The notes below the pieces were generated by a model. That model ran no database searches. It worked only from the letters and a program-made list of their open reading frames with translations, and was not told where the DNA came from. Below, piece by piece: positions 16,256 to 27,689 of a DNA stretch of 64,000 bases. Every line of letters begins with the position of its first letter. Positions within the stretch are counted from its first letter, which is position 1. The position numbers and the translations under genes were made by a program. The DNA is from Xanthomonas hydrangeae (GTDB lineage Bacteria; Pseudomonadota; Gammaproteobacteria; Xanthomonadales; Xanthomonadaceae): assembly GCA_905142475.1 (NCBI GenBank), contig LR990730.1, positions 3,286,001-3,350,000 on the forward strand, read 5' to 3'.

Positions 16256-16757
16256 GGCACAGGTATCCATGGATAGAACAATAAGTGATATTTAAGCACC
16301 TTTATCCCAACAGGGCAACGACATCGGTCGTATCGGGTGCCCGGTCTGGCGGGTTTCCGGGATATGCAATGCTTGGCGTCGAGGACCTCTCGTCTTGCCG
16401 CGAAAGCGCGCAGCGCACCGGCGTTGGCGCCAACTGGGTCGCACCCGCAGGATCTGCAAGGTGGTCTGCCCAGACGAAGCGCATGAACTCGTCACGTAAA
16501 AACGCAAACGGGGCCAGTGACGGCCCCGTTTTCTTCAATGTTTTGGAAGCGGCCAGCTCGCGTACATGTGTCGGCTGCACGGTCGTATCGGCAGCGGCAC
16601 TTGGAGTAGCTGGCAAAACGTAGCGAGCCCTCGTCGGTGAGTACGGACATCCCGCTCAAAAGTGGCGTGCACGCGTGGCGCTCGCTGCTTCCGAGCAGCG
16701 GCCGCGCCCGCCTGGCGATGAGCGCAGCCCGCTTTCGGCAGCTTTTGTCAGCCGCGC
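16256..16757. other. Gene-free stretch between LysR gene and serS
   Basis: No gene is convincing here. It contains the LysR promoter side and a bidirectional terminator at 16507-16534. Long frames on both strands are artefacts of high G+C. Confidence 0.5.
16507..16534. terminator. Bidirectional terminator downstream of serS
   Basis: A 9-bp perfect stem AACGGGGCC (16507-16515) / GGCCCCGTT (16522-16530) with the loop AGTGAC. TTTTC follows on the plus strand, and on the minus strand a T-rich stretch (GTTTGCGTTTTT) follows. It lies about 230 bases past the serS stop. Confidence 0.65.
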
Positions 16758-18817
<2,060 letters not shown>

Positions 18818-19067
18818 GACCTGCAGACAGAACCGTCGCAGATGGTCATCAGATGTCCACGCGCAAAGCGTTGACGCATCAGCGCATGCATCGGAATCCG
18901 GTCTGCCGGGCGCACCAATCCGGCAGCCGCACAGGTAGTTTGCCAGTTCGACAAAGCTGAACGCCTGCCGAGTTTTAGCCCTTCATTGGCGCCCTGCCTT
19001 AGCTCCCCCTCAGGCAGCGCCGACCAGACTGGCCGTGTCATCCCACAGATGCGCCAGGAGGCCGGCC

Positions 19068-19646
19068 ATGTCCTTCACCTCGAATCCTTCTTCACACCAG
19101 ACGCAGTCGCTGCCGCAACAGGCCGCGCATATGCGTGAGCGTGTGCGCGAAGACGATGCAGATGGCGCATCGCCGTGGTTGTGGGCAACCCTGCTGGCGG
19201 TACTCGTGGTGGTACCGACCTGGTGGTGGACGCGGCATGGCGACGAATCGTTTGCGCAGGACACGCGCCCGTTGCCGGCGGCAAGCCGCCAGATCCTGCC
19301 GACCTCTGAAGGCCCGCGTGCGATGACCATGATCGCGCACCAGCCGGCGCGTACACCGGTCAGCAGCGAAGAAGCCAAGCCGCTGCCGGGTAACGCGATG
19401 CCGCGCTATCCAGCCGACATTGCGCAAGCCGGCATCGAAGGCAGCCGCACCGCGCGTCTGCAACTGGATGTGCAGGGCCAGGTGAGCGATGTGACCATCG
19501 TCGATCGCACCGGCAGCGACGACCCGCGTCTGGATGCTGCGGTAATGGAGAGCCTGGGGCAGTGGCGCTTTGAACCTGCAACGCGCGACGGCCACGCGGT
19601 CGTCAGCAGCGTGCAGGTGCCGGTCGAATTTACGTCCGAACGTTGA
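19068..19646 (+). CDS. Second TonB-like protein
   Basis: A 192-residue protein with one membrane helix (about 37-53, LWATLLAVLVVVPTWWW) and a C-terminal TonB-type domain (about 105-190: MPRYPADIAQAGIEG, ARLQLDVQGQVSDV, VMESLGQWRFEPAT). AGGAGG lies just before the ATG at 19068. It is a divergent paralogue of the gene at 18152, with 250 bases between them. Its 3' end overlaps the convergent aroA gene by 17 bases. The role is probably energy transduction to a TonB-dependent receptor or a structural envelope function. Confidence 0.8.
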   Translation: MSFTSNPSSHQTQSLPQQAAHMRERVREDDADGASPWLWATLLAVLVVVPTWWWTRHGDESFAQDTRPLPAASRQILPTSEGPRAMTMIAHQPARTPVSSEEAKPLPGNAMPRYPADIAQAGIEGSRTARLQLDVQGQVSDVTIVDRTGSDDPRLDAAVMESLGQWRFEPATRDGHAVVSSVQVPVEFTSER

Positions 19647-20946
19647 GCCCGAACCCGGCGCCCTGCGCCAAGCTATCGAAACCTGGAAACGAGGTCGCGA
19701 CATTGGCGACATCGTTCACCTGCACGGTGCCGGTCGAGAGCTGACCGGCAATGGCGAAGGCCATCGCAATGCGGTGATCGCCGTGGCTTTCGATCACGCC
19801 GCTGCCGATGCTGCCGCCGTGAATGGTCGCACCATCCGGCGTCTCGTCGACCCGCACGCCCAGGATGCGTAGACCGGTGGCCATGGCCGCCAGACGATCG
19901 GACTCCTTGACCCGCAATTCGGCGGCGCCAGTGACAACCGTCTGCCCGTTTGCCGCAGCCGCAGCCACGAACAAGGCCGGGAACTCGTCGATCATGTCCG
20001 GCACCAACGCTTCGGGAATCTGCGCGCCTTGCAGCGGTGCGTAGCGTACGCGCAGATCGGCAACCGGCTCGCCACCATGTTCGGCGTGATTTTCTTCGAC
20101 GATATTCGCGCCCATCAGCCGCAATGCAGCGAGCAGCCCGGTGCGACGCGGATTCAAACCCACCGCACGCAGCACCACGTCCGAGCCTGGAATGATGCTG
20201 GCGGCAACGATGAAGAACGCTGCCGAGGAGAAATCGGCCGACACCGCGATATCGGTCGCACGCAGACGCTGACCACCGCGCAGGCGCGCCTTGCCTGGCG
20301 AGAAATCGATCTCCACACCGAATGCGGACAACATGCGTTCGGTGTAATCGCGCGTTGGGTGCGGCTCGGTCACCGAGGTGTCGCCCTTTGCATACAACCC
20401 TGCCAACAACACGGCGGATTTGACCTGTGCGCTGGCGACCGGCGAGACGAAGTCGATGCCATGCAAAGCTTGCCCGCCATGCACGCGCAATGGCGGCGTG
20501 CCGTCTTCTTCGGTGTCGATGCTGGCACCCATCTGCGCCAGCGGGCCGGTCACGCGCCGCATCGGGCGCTTGGACAGGGAGTCGTCGCCCACCAGCACGC
20601 TGTCGAAGCGCTGCGCGGCCAGCAGGCCGGCGAGCAGGCGCATGCCGGTGCCGGCGTTACCGCAGTCCAACGCCTCAGTCGGCGGCTGCAGGCCATCCAC
20701 GCCCACGCCGTGCACGATGCGTTGGGATGCCGAGGGTGTTTCGATGCGCACGCCGAGCTTGGCGAAAATGGCCGCAGTGGAGCGCGTGTCTTCGCCTTCG
20801 AGAAAGCCATCGATCTGCGAGCTGCCATCGGCCAAGGCGGCAAACATCACCGCGCGATGCGAGACCGATTTGTCGCCGGGAATGGCCAGGCTGCCCTGCA
20901 GTGCGCTGCCCTGCTGCGCGATCCAATGTTGCGTATTGCTGCTCAT
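19630..20946 (-). CDS. aroA: 3-phosphoshikimate 1-carboxyvinyltransferase (EPSP synthase)
   Basis: A 438-residue enzyme of the shikimate pathway that joins shikimate-3-phosphate and PEP. Family landmarks are GDKSVSHRAVM near the N-terminus, DCGNAGTGMRLL (the conserved NAGTxxR loop), VKESDRLAAMATGL and ESHGDHRIAMAFA. Start MSSNTQHW at 20946. It is the last gene of a leftward serC-pheA-aroA cluster, with about 120 bases between neighbours, a grouping conserved in many proteobacteria. It overlaps the convergent TonB-like gene by 17 bases. Confidence 0.97.
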   Translation of the reverse strand: MSSNTQHWIAQQGSALQGSLAIPGDKSVSHRAVMFAALADGSSQIDGFLEGEDTRSTAAIFAKLGVRIETPSASQRIVHGVGVDGLQPPTEALDCGNAGTGMRLLAGLLAAQRFDSVLVGDDSLSKRPMRRVTGPLAQMGASIDTEEDGTPPLRVHGGQALHGIDFVSPVASAQVKSAVLLAGLYAKGDTSVTEPHPTRDYTERMLSAFGVEIDFSPGKARLRGGQRLRATDIAVSADFSSAAFFIVAASIIPGSDVVLRAVGLNPRRTGLLAALRLMGANIVEENHAEHGGEPVADLRVRYAPLQGAQIPEALVPDMIDEFPALFVAAAAANGQTVVTGAAELRVKESDRLAAMATGLRILGVRVDETPDGATIHGGSIGSGVIESHGDHRIAMAFAIAGQLSTGTVQVNDVANVATSFPGFDSLAQGAGFGLNVRT

Positions 20947-21068
20947 GCGTGTGGTCCGATTGCTGCGGCAGCGCCATGCACGGCACTGCACTTTGAAGAA
21001 TGGTGTGGTAGCGCCGTCACCTTGCAGATGGCGGCGCGTCAGCTGTTACCGGCTTGGAGGAAAAGCGC

Positions 21069-22280
21069 TTATGGAATCGCCACCGGATACGAGCCCAGCA
21101 CCTTGATCTGCGCCGAGTGCGCTTCCAGTTCGGCCAGCGCCTGCTTCATCGCCTGGTCTTCCACGTGGCCGGCCAGGTCGATGAAGAAGCCGTACTCCCA
21201 TTTGGCCTGATGCGAGGGCCGCGACTCGATGCGATTCATGCTGATGCCATGCCGCGCGAACGGGCTGAGCACGTCGAACAATGCGCCCGGCTTGTCGTGG
21301 ATGAACACCAGTACCGAGGTGCGGTCGTGCCCGGACGAGGGAAAGATCTGCCGGCCGATCACCAGAAAGCGCGTGGTGTTGTCGTCGTCGTCTTCGATCG
21401 ACTTCATGATGACTTTCTTCAAGCCATACACGTGCGCGGCGCTCTCGCCGCCGATCGCCGCGGCATCTTCGGCATTGCGGGCGCGGCGTGCGCCCTCGGC
21501 ATTGCTGGAGACGGCGATTTTCTCGACCTTGGGCAGGTGCGAACGCAACCAGCCGGCGGTCTGCGCGAACGATTGCGAATGCGCGTAGATACGCTCGATA
21601 TCCTCCAGCCGGCCGTTGCGCGAGAGCAGGTACTGATGCACGCGCAGCTCGACTTCGCCGCAGATCTTCAGGTTGGAGGTCAGGAACATGTCCAACGTGA
21701 CCTGGATGGTGCCCTGCCCGGAATTTTCCACCGGCACCACGCCGAAATCGGCGTTGCCGGCTTCCACTTCCTGGAACACTTCTTCGATGGTCGCCATCGG
21801 CAAGCCCACTGCCGAACGACCGAAATGCTTGAGTACTGCCTGCTGGCTGAAGGTCCCTTCCGGGCCGAGGTAACCGATCTTCAACGGTTCCTGCTGGGCC
21901 AGGCAGGCCGACATGATTTCGCGATACACGTGCACCAGCACTTCATCGCTGAGCGGGCCTTCGTTGCGGTCCACCACCATGCGCAGCACCTGCGCCTCGC
22001 GCTCGGGCCGGTAGTAATGCACCGCCGCGGCGAGCTTGCCCTTGGCCTTGCCGACCTGATGGGCGAAGTTGGCGCGCTCGGCGATCAGCTCCTGGATGGT
22101 GCGGTCGATCTGGTCGATCTTGGCGCGCACGTCGGCCAGCACCGGTGCGGCGACCGCCGGCTTTGCAAGCTTGGGTGCCGACTTGCTTGCAGCTTTTTCC
22201 GCAGATTTCTCTACCGATTTACTCGCCGGCTTGGTCTTGCCGCCGGTAGCGGTGGTGGGCTTGTTGGACTTGGGAGCCAT
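21069..22280 (-). CDS. pheA: Bifunctional chorismate mutase / prephenate dehydratase (P-protein)
   Basis: A 403-residue enzyme for phenylalanine synthesis. A Lys/Ala-rich extension of about 48 residues (KSVEKSAEKAASKSAPK) precedes the chorismate mutase helices (about 49-130, ADVRAKIDQIDRTIQEL). The prephenate dehydratase domain begins IGYLGPEGTFSQQA and includes VPVENSGQG and TTRFLVIG. The ACT domain (SVLVFIHDKPGALF and SRPS) binds phenylalanine for feedback control. The N-terminal extension is longer and more repetitive than in E. coli PheA. It sits between serC and aroA in one direction. Confidence 0.96.
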   Translation of the reverse strand: MAPKSNKPTTATGGKTKPASKSVEKSAEKAASKSAPKLAKPAVAAPVLADVRAKIDQIDRTIQELIAERANFAHQVGKAKGKLAAAVHYYRPEREAQVLRMVVDRNEGPLSDEVLVHVYREIMSACLAQQEPLKIGYLGPEGTFSQQAVLKHFGRSAVGLPMATIEEVFQEVEAGNADFGVVPVENSGQGTIQVTLDMFLTSNLKICGEVELRVHQYLLSRNGRLEDIERIYAHSQSFAQTAGWLRSHLPKVEKIAVSSNAEGARRARNAEDAAAIGGESAAHVYGLKKVIMKSIEDDDDNTTRFLVIGRQIFPSSGHDRTSVLVFIHDKPGALFDVLSPFARHGISMNRIESRPSHQAKWEYGFFIDLAGHVEDQAMKQALAELEAHSAQIKVLGSYPVAIP

Positions 22281-22402
22281 CGCTGGGCATTCCTTGAATA
22301 ACGGCGCATGCGCCTGCGCGGCAGCTGCCGCGGTCGAAGAGAAGACTGAGAGCGGCTAACACAACGTAGCGAGCAGTCGCGCAGTAGTTTTGTTAGTCAC
22401 TC

Positions 22403-23488
22403 TTAGCCGTGACGCTGCTGGAAGTCGTGCATGAAGCTCACCAGCGCCTGCGCGCCTGCCACCGGCATCGCGTTGTAGAGCGAGGCACGCAAGCCACCGA
22501 CGGCCTTGTGCCCCTTCAATGCCAACAGGCCGGCCGCCCTGGATTCGCTGACGAACAACGCGTCCAGCTGCTCATCGGGCAGAAAGAACGGGATGTTCAT
22601 GCGCGAACGCACGGCGGGCTTGATCAGGTTGCGATAGAAGCCGCCGGAGCCATCGATGGCGCCGTACACCAGCGCGGCTTTCTCGGCATTGCGGCGCGCG
22701 AACTCGGCCACCCCGCCCTGCTCCAGCATCCACTTCACGTTGAGGCCGAGCAGATACCAGTTCCAGGTCGGCGGGGTGTTGAGCATCGAATCGCGGGCCG
22801 CGTGCGAGGCGTAGTTGAAGATATCCGCGCGCGGCTGGCCGGCACGTTCGAGCAGGTCGCGCCGCACGATCAGCACCGAGATGCCGACCGGGCCCAGGTT
22901 TTTCTGCGCCCCGGCGTAGATCAACCCGTAGCGCGAGATATCCAGCGGCTCGGAGGCGATCGACGAACTGAAGTCGGCGAACAACGGCAACGTGCCCACA
23001 TCCGGCGTGTCGCGAAACTCCACGCCATGGATGGTCTCGTTGGCGGTGATGTGCACATAGGCCGAGTGCGGCGACAAGGTCCAGCTGGCCACCGGCGGGA
23101 TATCGGTGAAGCCTTCCGCCTGGCCGTCGGCAGCGATCCGTGCATCCACATAAGGCGCGGCCTGCTTGATCGCGGTCTTGCCCCAGTGCCCACTGATCAC
23201 GTAGTCGGCGGCCTGACCGGGCGCGGCGAAATTCAGCGGCAGCAGTGCCTGGATGGTGGTGGCGCCACCGGCGGTGAACAGCACCGCATAGTCGTCGGGA
23301 ATCGACAACAGGGTGCGCAGATCGGCTTCGGCCGCGGCCGCCACGGCCATGAAATCGGCGCTGCGGTGGCTGATTTCCACGATCGAGGCGCCGACGCCGT
23401 TCCACTCGACCATCTCCGCCTGCGCCTGCCGCAGGACCGATTCCGGCAATGTCGCAGGGCCGGCACTGAAATTGAACGCGCGTGTCAT
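22403..23488 (-). CDS. serC: Phosphoserine aminotransferase
   Basis: A 361-residue PLP enzyme that makes phosphoserine from 3-phosphohydroxypyruvate, and also serves vitamin B6 synthesis in many bacteria. Hallmarks are the start [32 protein letters not shown], and the PLP lysine in [11 protein letters not shown]. The length is normal. It is first in the leftward serC-pheA-aroA cluster. The upstream region 23489-23667, shared with the divergent msrP gene, should carry its promoter. Confidence 0.97.
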   Translation of the reverse strand: MTRAFNFSAGPATLPESVLRQAQAEMVEWNGVGASIVEISHRSADFMAVAAAAEADLRTLLSIPDDYAVLFTAGGATTIQALLPLNFAAPGQAADYVISGHWGKTAIKQAAPYVDARIAADGQAEGFTDIPPVASWTLSPHSAYVHITANETIHGVEFRDTPDVGTLPLFADFSSSIASEPLDISRYGLIYAGAQKNLGPVGISVLIVRRDLLERAGQPRADIFNYASHAARDSMLNTPPTWNWYLLGLNVKWMLEQGGVAEFARRNAEKAALVYGAIDGSGGFYRNLIKPAVRSRMNIPFFLPDEQLDALFVSESRAAGLLALKGHKAVGGLRASLYNAMPVAGAQALVSFMHDFQQRHG

Positions 23489-23667
23489 GGCACACCTTGT
23501 CGAGCTAGCCTTCTAGTATGCCGCAGCGCATCGGCCTTGGCAGCGTTGCAGAAAAGTTGCAGCTGCATCCTTCTCACCGACGCCGACGTATGGTGTTGCA
23601 GCGTCCATGGGCAGCGCCGTCACCGTGGTCCGTTATTCTCATCTGCAGCCACTGTCAGGAGCGAGCC

Positions 23668-24636
23668 ATGTCCCTTCGCGATGTCTTGAAGACGCCGTCC
23701 AGCGAGATCACCGATGAGGCCGTCTACCGCGACCGGCGCCGGCTGCTGCAGCTGTTCGCGCTGACCCCGGCGCTAGGGGTGGCAGGGTGCGCCGAGGCCG
23801 ACCCGCCGCCTCCGCCCAAGACCGTGGTGACCCCGGCGCAGGCGCGCAGTGGCTTCCGTACCGCCGAAGAACTGACCCGGCTGGAAGACGTCACCAGCTA
23901 CAACAACTTCTACGAGTTCGGCACCGACAAGACCGACCCGTCGAAGGCCGCCAAGACCTTGAAGCTGTCGCCGTGGTCGGTGAAGGTCAGCGGCGAGTGC
24001 GAAAAGCCCGGCAGCCTGTCACTGGACGAATTGCTCAAGGGCATCCCCGCGGAAGAACGCATCTATCGGCTGCGCTGCGTGGAAGGCTGGTCGATGGTGA
24101 TTCCGTGGACCGGCGTACCGCTGGGCGAGGTGCTCAAGCGCTTTGCGCCGACCTCCAAGGCCAAGTACGTGGCCTTCACCACGTTGGCCGACCCGCAGCA
24201 GATGCCCGGCGTGCGCTACCGCTCGATCAACTGGCCGTATCGCGAAGGCCTGCGCATCGACGAAGCGATGCATCCGCTGACCTTGCTGGCCACCGGCCTG
24301 TACGGCAAGCCGCTGCCGCAGCAGAACGGCGCGCCGTTGCGGCTGGTGGTGCCATGGAAGTACGGCTTCAAGAGCATCAAGTCGATCGTGGAGATCCGCT
24401 TCGTCGAGAAGATGCCCGAGACCGCCTGGCATGATCTGCAGCCGTCCGAATACGGGTTCTTTTCCAACGTCAATCCGGCAGTGGACCATCCGCGCTGGAG
24501 CCAGAAGACCGAGCGGCGTATCGCCGGCACCGCCAGCAAGCTGTTCGCCGAGCGCATCGCGACCAAGCCATTCAACGGCTATGCGGATCAGGTCGCTTCG
24601 TTGTACGCGGGGATGGATCTGAAGAAGTGGTTCTAG
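23668..24636 (+). CDS. msrP: Protein-methionine-sulfoxide reductase catalytic subunit (Mo-cofactor, Tat-exported)
   Basis: A 322-residue periplasmic molybdoenzyme (formerly YedY) that repairs oxidised methionine in envelope proteins. A twin-Arg signal lies at about 22-40 ([12 protein letters not shown], then a hydrophobic part and GVAGC). The molybdenum-binding Cys is Cys137 in [10 protein letters not shown], and the conserved [13 protein letters not shown] follows. AGGAGCG precedes the ATG at 23668. The membrane subunit gene msrQ lies 147 bases downstream, beyond a REP palindrome. MsrQ supplies electrons from the quinone pool or flavins. Confidence 0.95.
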   Translation: MSLRDVLKTPSSEITDEAVYRDRRRLLQLFALTPALGVAGCAEADPPPPPKTVVTPAQARSGFRTAEELTRLEDVTSYNNFYEFGTDKTDPSKAAKTLKLSPWSVKVSGECEKPGSLSLDELLKGIPAEERIYRLRCVEGWSMVIPWTGVPLGEVLKRFAPTSKAKYVAFTTLADPQQMPGVRYRSINWPYREGLRIDEAMHPLTLLATGLYGKPLPQQNGAPLRLVVPWKYGFKSIKSIVEIRFVEKMPETAWHDLQPSEYGFFSNVNPAVDHPRWSQKTERRIAGTASKLFAERIATKPFNGYADQVASLYAGMDLKKWF

Positions 24637-24669
24637 GGCAACAAACGTTCAGCTTGAGATCGGCCTGTC

Positions 24670-24736
24670 GTAGGAGCGCACCCGGGCGCGACGGGCTTTC
24701 CTGGTAATGCCGGTCGCGCCCGGGTGCGCTCCGACG
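24670..24736. repeat. GTAG-type REP palindrome between msrP and msrQ
   Basis: A perfect 20-bp inverted repeat (24673-24692 with 24713-24732) around a 20-base loop, preceded by GTAG at 24670. GTAG-headed palindromes of this shape are REP-family elements mobilised by RAYT transposases in Xanthomonas and Stenotrophomonas. As RNA it forms a strong hairpin, which may let msrP be made in excess over msrQ. Confidence 0.8.
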
Positions 24737-24782
24737 ATGCATGCATGGCACCCACGCAGCACGCTCCCCTCTTCGAGATCGC

Positions 24783-25439
24783 ATGGCCAAGACATCCACC
24801 TCCCTGATCGCTGCCAAGACGCTGCTGCATGCGGCCGCGCTGACGCCGATCGCATTGCTCGGCTGGCAGTTCTGGCAGGTGTGGCAAACCGGCAGCGATG
24901 CGCTGGGCGCCGATCCGGTCGCCGAGATCGAGCACCGCAGCGGGCTGTGGGCGCTGCGTTTCCTGTTGATCACCTTGGCAGTGACGCCACTGCGCCAGCT
25001 CACCGGCCAGACGGTACTGATCCGCGTCCGCCGCATGCTCGGGCTGTACGCATTCTTCTACGCCAGCGTGCATCTGGCGGCCTACCTGAGCCTGGATCTG
25101 CGCGGCTTCTGGACGCAGATCTTCGAAGAGATCATCAAACGGCCCTATATCACCGTCGGCTTCACGGCCTGGCTGCTGCTGGTGCCGCTGGCGATCACTT
25201 CCACCCAGGGCTGGATGCGGCGGCTCAAGCGCAACTGGGGCCGCCTGCACATGCTGATCTATCCGATCGGGCTGCTGGCGGTGCTGCATTTCTGGTGGCT
25301 GGTGAAATCCGATATCCGCGAACCGGCGCTTTATGCCGGGATTCTTGCGCTATTACTGGGCTGGCGGGTCTGGAAAAAACTCAGCGCGCGCCGAACCACA
25401 GCAAGGCGCTCAGCGCCGCCGCCAGCAACACCGCGCTGA
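24783..25439 (+). CDS. msrQ: Heme-binding membrane subunit of the MsrPQ system
   Basis: A 218-residue membrane protein of the ferric-reductase-like family (formerly YedZ), with about six hydrophobic segments. The core includes LRFLLITLAVTPLRQ, RRMLGLYAFFYASVHLAAYL (heme His region), FTAWLLLVPLAITS and RLHMLIYPIGLLAVLHFWW (second heme His pair). It passes electrons to MsrP. The start MAKTSTS at 24783 follows the family. Its last 59 bases overlap the convergent FHA gene, and its C-terminus (RRTTARRSAPPP) is basic and Pro-rich. Confidence 0.93.
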   Translation: MAKTSTSLIAAKTLLHAAALTPIALLGWQFWQVWQTGSDALGADPVAEIEHRSGLWALRFLLITLAVTPLRQLTGQTVLIRVRRMLGLYAFFYASVHLAAYLSLDLRGFWTQIFEEIIKRPYITVGFTAWLLLVPLAITSTQGWMRRLKRNWGRLHMLIYPIGLLAVLHFWWLVKSDIREPALYAGILALLLGWRVWKKLSARRTTARRSAPPPATPR

Positions 25440-26190
25440 GCAGCAGCCACGGCCAGCGCGCGACCTTGACCGGCGCACGCGTCGGTTCGGGGGTGGCGCG
25501 CGGCGGCGGTAACGGCTCGGTGTCGGGGATGTCCCAGGTGGTGCCGTGATGGGTGCGCGGCACTTCGACGACAAACCGGTGGCGGGCATCGAAGACGACC
25601 TGGTCGCCGGCCTGCAACCAGCCATCGCGCACTTGCACGCCGTTGATCCAGCTGCCTTCTTCCGAACCCAGATCGCGGATCAGCACGCGGTCTCCGTGGC
25701 GTTCCAGCCGCGCATGCTGGGCCGCAAAGGCCGGGTCGTCGATGACGATATCCGCCGCCGGGTCGCTGCCGACCAGCCGTGAGCGATCCAGCGTGAAGCT
25801 GCGCCCGTGATGACGGCCACCCAACCCGCGCAACAACAGACAGACCTCGCTCAGGCCGGCGTCGTCCTCTGACACGTCGTTGGCAGGTGCGCTCGATGGC
25901 GCACTGCGCAGCAGCATCTCCACGCCGTCGGCGTAGATCGCATCGCCGGGGCGCAGCAGTGCCATGCGGCGTACCGGGCGTCCGTTGACATGGATGCCGC
26001 GGATTCCGTTGGCCACCTGCAACCACAGGCCGCGCTGGTCCAGGCAGAACTGCGCCAACAACAACGCGCCCTGCGCATCGTCCACCACCCGCACGCTGCC
26101 GGAGGCATGACGTACGATCCGGTGGACGCCGGGTTTGAGAGAATGATCCGGCTGCTGCCGGTGAGTGAAATGAACTTGCAGATCGCGCAC
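25381..26190 (-). CDS. FHA-domain membrane-anchored protein
   Basis: About 269 residues from a GTG start (VRDLQVHFTHRQQ), which I chose because the longer frame runs through the divergent gene at 26361. It carries two forkhead-associated-like regions, about 1-100 (GIHVNGRPVRRMALLRPGD) and 118-215 with the full FHA signature SRLVGSDPAADIVIDD, AAQHARL and SEEGSWINGVQV. A Pro-rich linker and one C-terminal helix (WPWLLLSAVLLAAALSALL) follow. FHA domains bind phosphothreonine peptides. The partner kinase is not encoded nearby. It overlaps msrQ tail-to-tail by 59 bases. Confidence 0.82.
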   Translation of the reverse strand: MRDLQVHFTHRQQPDHSLKPGVHRIVRHASGSVRVVDDAQGALLLAQFCLDQRGLWLQVANGIRGIHVNGRPVRRMALLRPGDAIYADGVEMLLRSAPSSAPANDVSEDDAGLSEVCLLLRGLGGRHHGRSFTLDRSRLVGSDPAADIVIDDPAFAAQHARLERHGDRVLIRDLGSEEGSWINGVQVRDGWLQAGDQVVFDARHRFVVEVPRTHHGTTWDIPDTEPLPPPRATPEPTRAPVKVARWPWLLLSAVLLAAALSALLWFGAR

Positions 26191-26360
26191 CCGCCGTAGC
26201 CTAGCAGGTCTGCCCCATGCAGCGGCCAACAACGTGACCGGCGTCCGCCCAACAGGCGCGGTGTTTGCGCGTCGTTCCTGTCCGCCGCCAGCATCCGCAC
26301 TTGGAGCCTGGCCCGCGCATGCGCACAATGCGCGCTCCTTTCGTCTCACCTCTCCACGCC

Positions 26361-26636
26361 ATGTCCAGCATCGATATCCGCCACGACCATTCCTTGACGC
26401 CGGCCCAGGCCCGCGCAGCGATCGACGAGGCGGCACGCAAACTGACCGATCGCTACGGCATCGCTTCGCACTGGGAAGGCGACACCTTGCGCATCGCGCG
26501 TGCCGGTGTGGACGGGGCGATCGCCTTGCTGCCGCAGCAGGTGCATGTCACCGCCGAGCTTGGCTTTCTGTTGTCGGCGGTGCAGCCGATGGTGGAATCG
26601 GAAATCCGTCGTTTGCTGAACGAAAAACTCGCCTGA
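26361..26636 (+). CDS. Polyhydroxyalkanoic acid system family protein
   Basis: A 91-residue protein with the sequence pattern of the PHA granule-region family: SSIDIRHDHSLTPAQARAAI, LTDRYGIASHWEGDTL, and VHVTAELGFLLSAVQPMVESEIRRLL. These short proteins lie near PHA-granule genes, and a phasin-like gene follows 250 bases downstream on the same strand. The molecular role is poorly known. The fold resembles small stress or chaperone-like beta domains. The start at 26361 is the family's; the longer frame to 26265 looks noncoding. Confidence 0.8.
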   Translation: MSSIDIRHDHSLTPAQARAAIDEAARKLTDRYGIASHWEGDTLRIARAGVDGAIALLPQQVHVTAELGFLLSAVQPMVESEIRRLLNEKLA

Positions 26637-26887
26637 GCAGGCCGGTCTGACGGTCCTTGCCCCAAGCGGGCCAGGCCTGGGGCCTGCGAACTTGAGCAGG
26701 CCGCGCTGGAGGTGCCGGCCCTTCAGCGCAAGGTCACCCGCATCGCGCTGGATGCGCGGATGCTTGAAAACGCGTCTCGCGCACACATGACCTAGATAGA
26801 CGCCAGCAGGCAATGCTTCACCTGCCCGATGCAGCGTCGGCACTAGGGTGAAAGCAACGTCGCTTTAGCAACCTACAGGAGCATCGC

Positions 26888-27448
26888 ATGACGACCGGAT
26901 ACGATCAGAACGGCAACCGCAACAACGCGGCCCATGGGTTCCAGGCGCAGGCAGAGCAGATGTCGCGCCGGCTTGGCGAATCGGCACAGACGGTGTGGTT
27001 GGCCGGGCTCGGCGCGCTGGGTCGCGTCCAGACCGAGGGCGGCAAATTGTTCGATTCCCTGGTTCGCGAGGGCGCGGCCTATGAGCGCACGGGTCAGCAG
27101 AAGGCCAGCGAAAGCGTCGACGAACTCCGCGAAGAGGTGGAGACCCAGTTCGAACAGGCACGCGACACCGCCGTGCGTGGCTGGGACCGGCTGGGCAAGG
27201 CCTTCGACGAACGCGTCAAGGGCGTGCTGCGCACCCTCAACATCCCCGAACAGGACGAGCTGGAAAACCTGCGTCGAGAAGTGGAATCGTTGAAGGCCCA
27301 GGTGCGCGCCAATACCGCCGCCACCAAGCGCGCCAACCGTACCGCCAATCAAGCGGCGCAGGCTGCCACTAGCGACACGGCCGGCACTGGATCAACTACG
27401 CCAGGCAGCACATCGACCGGAAACACCACTGCGTTCGACGGCGAATAA
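26888..27448 (+). CDS. Phasin-family (PHA granule-associated) protein
   Basis: A 186-residue, Ala-rich, mainly helical protein. The core (about 20-130) contains RLGESAQTVWLAGLGALGRVQTEG, LFDSLVREGAAYE and LRTLNIPEQDELENLRREV, the pattern of poly(3-hydroxyalkanoate) granule-associated phasins, with a heptad-like region at about 115-140. The C-terminal tail is low-complexity Ala/Thr/Gly/Ser. CAGGAG lies eight bases upstream of the ATG. Phasins coat storage granules, but in strains without PHA synthesis they act as general protein or membrane chaperones. No phaC is in the window. Confidence 0.88.
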   Translation: MTTGYDQNGNRNNAAHGFQAQAEQMSRRLGESAQTVWLAGLGALGRVQTEGGKLFDSLVREGAAYERTGQQKASESVDELREEVETQFEQARDTAVRGWDRLGKAFDERVKGVLRTLNIPEQDELENLRREVESLKAQVRANTAATKRANRTANQAAQAATSDTAGTGSTTPGSTSTGNTTAFDGE

Positions 27449-27689
27449 GCCTGGCACCCGGCGAATGTTGCAAAGCAGCATCATTTTCCACACAATCGAG
27501 AAGGACCCGCCGGTCCTGTAACACGAAGTCCGTTTGCTCCCTCCCCTCACGGCTTCGGACTGGCGGGTCTTTCGCTGTCTGGATCACGGCTCGTGAGTTC
27601 GCCGCGCGCGATCCATTGACGAATCTGGCGCGAGGGATTCTTCTAGACGCACCATTTCGTTATACGCGACATAACTTCGTTTGATACTG

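Noticed and set aside
15218..16276. A 352-codon rightward frame opposite the LysR gene
   Set aside because: LysR sequence is clear on the other strand; this frame has no recognisable domain.
27655..27685. A sequence resembling a loxP half-site (ATAACTTCGT) and GTTAT/ATAAC arms before the Mrr-like gene
   Set aside because: Only 10 bases match and the second half-site and spacer do not. This is a chance resemblance, at most a short hairpin.
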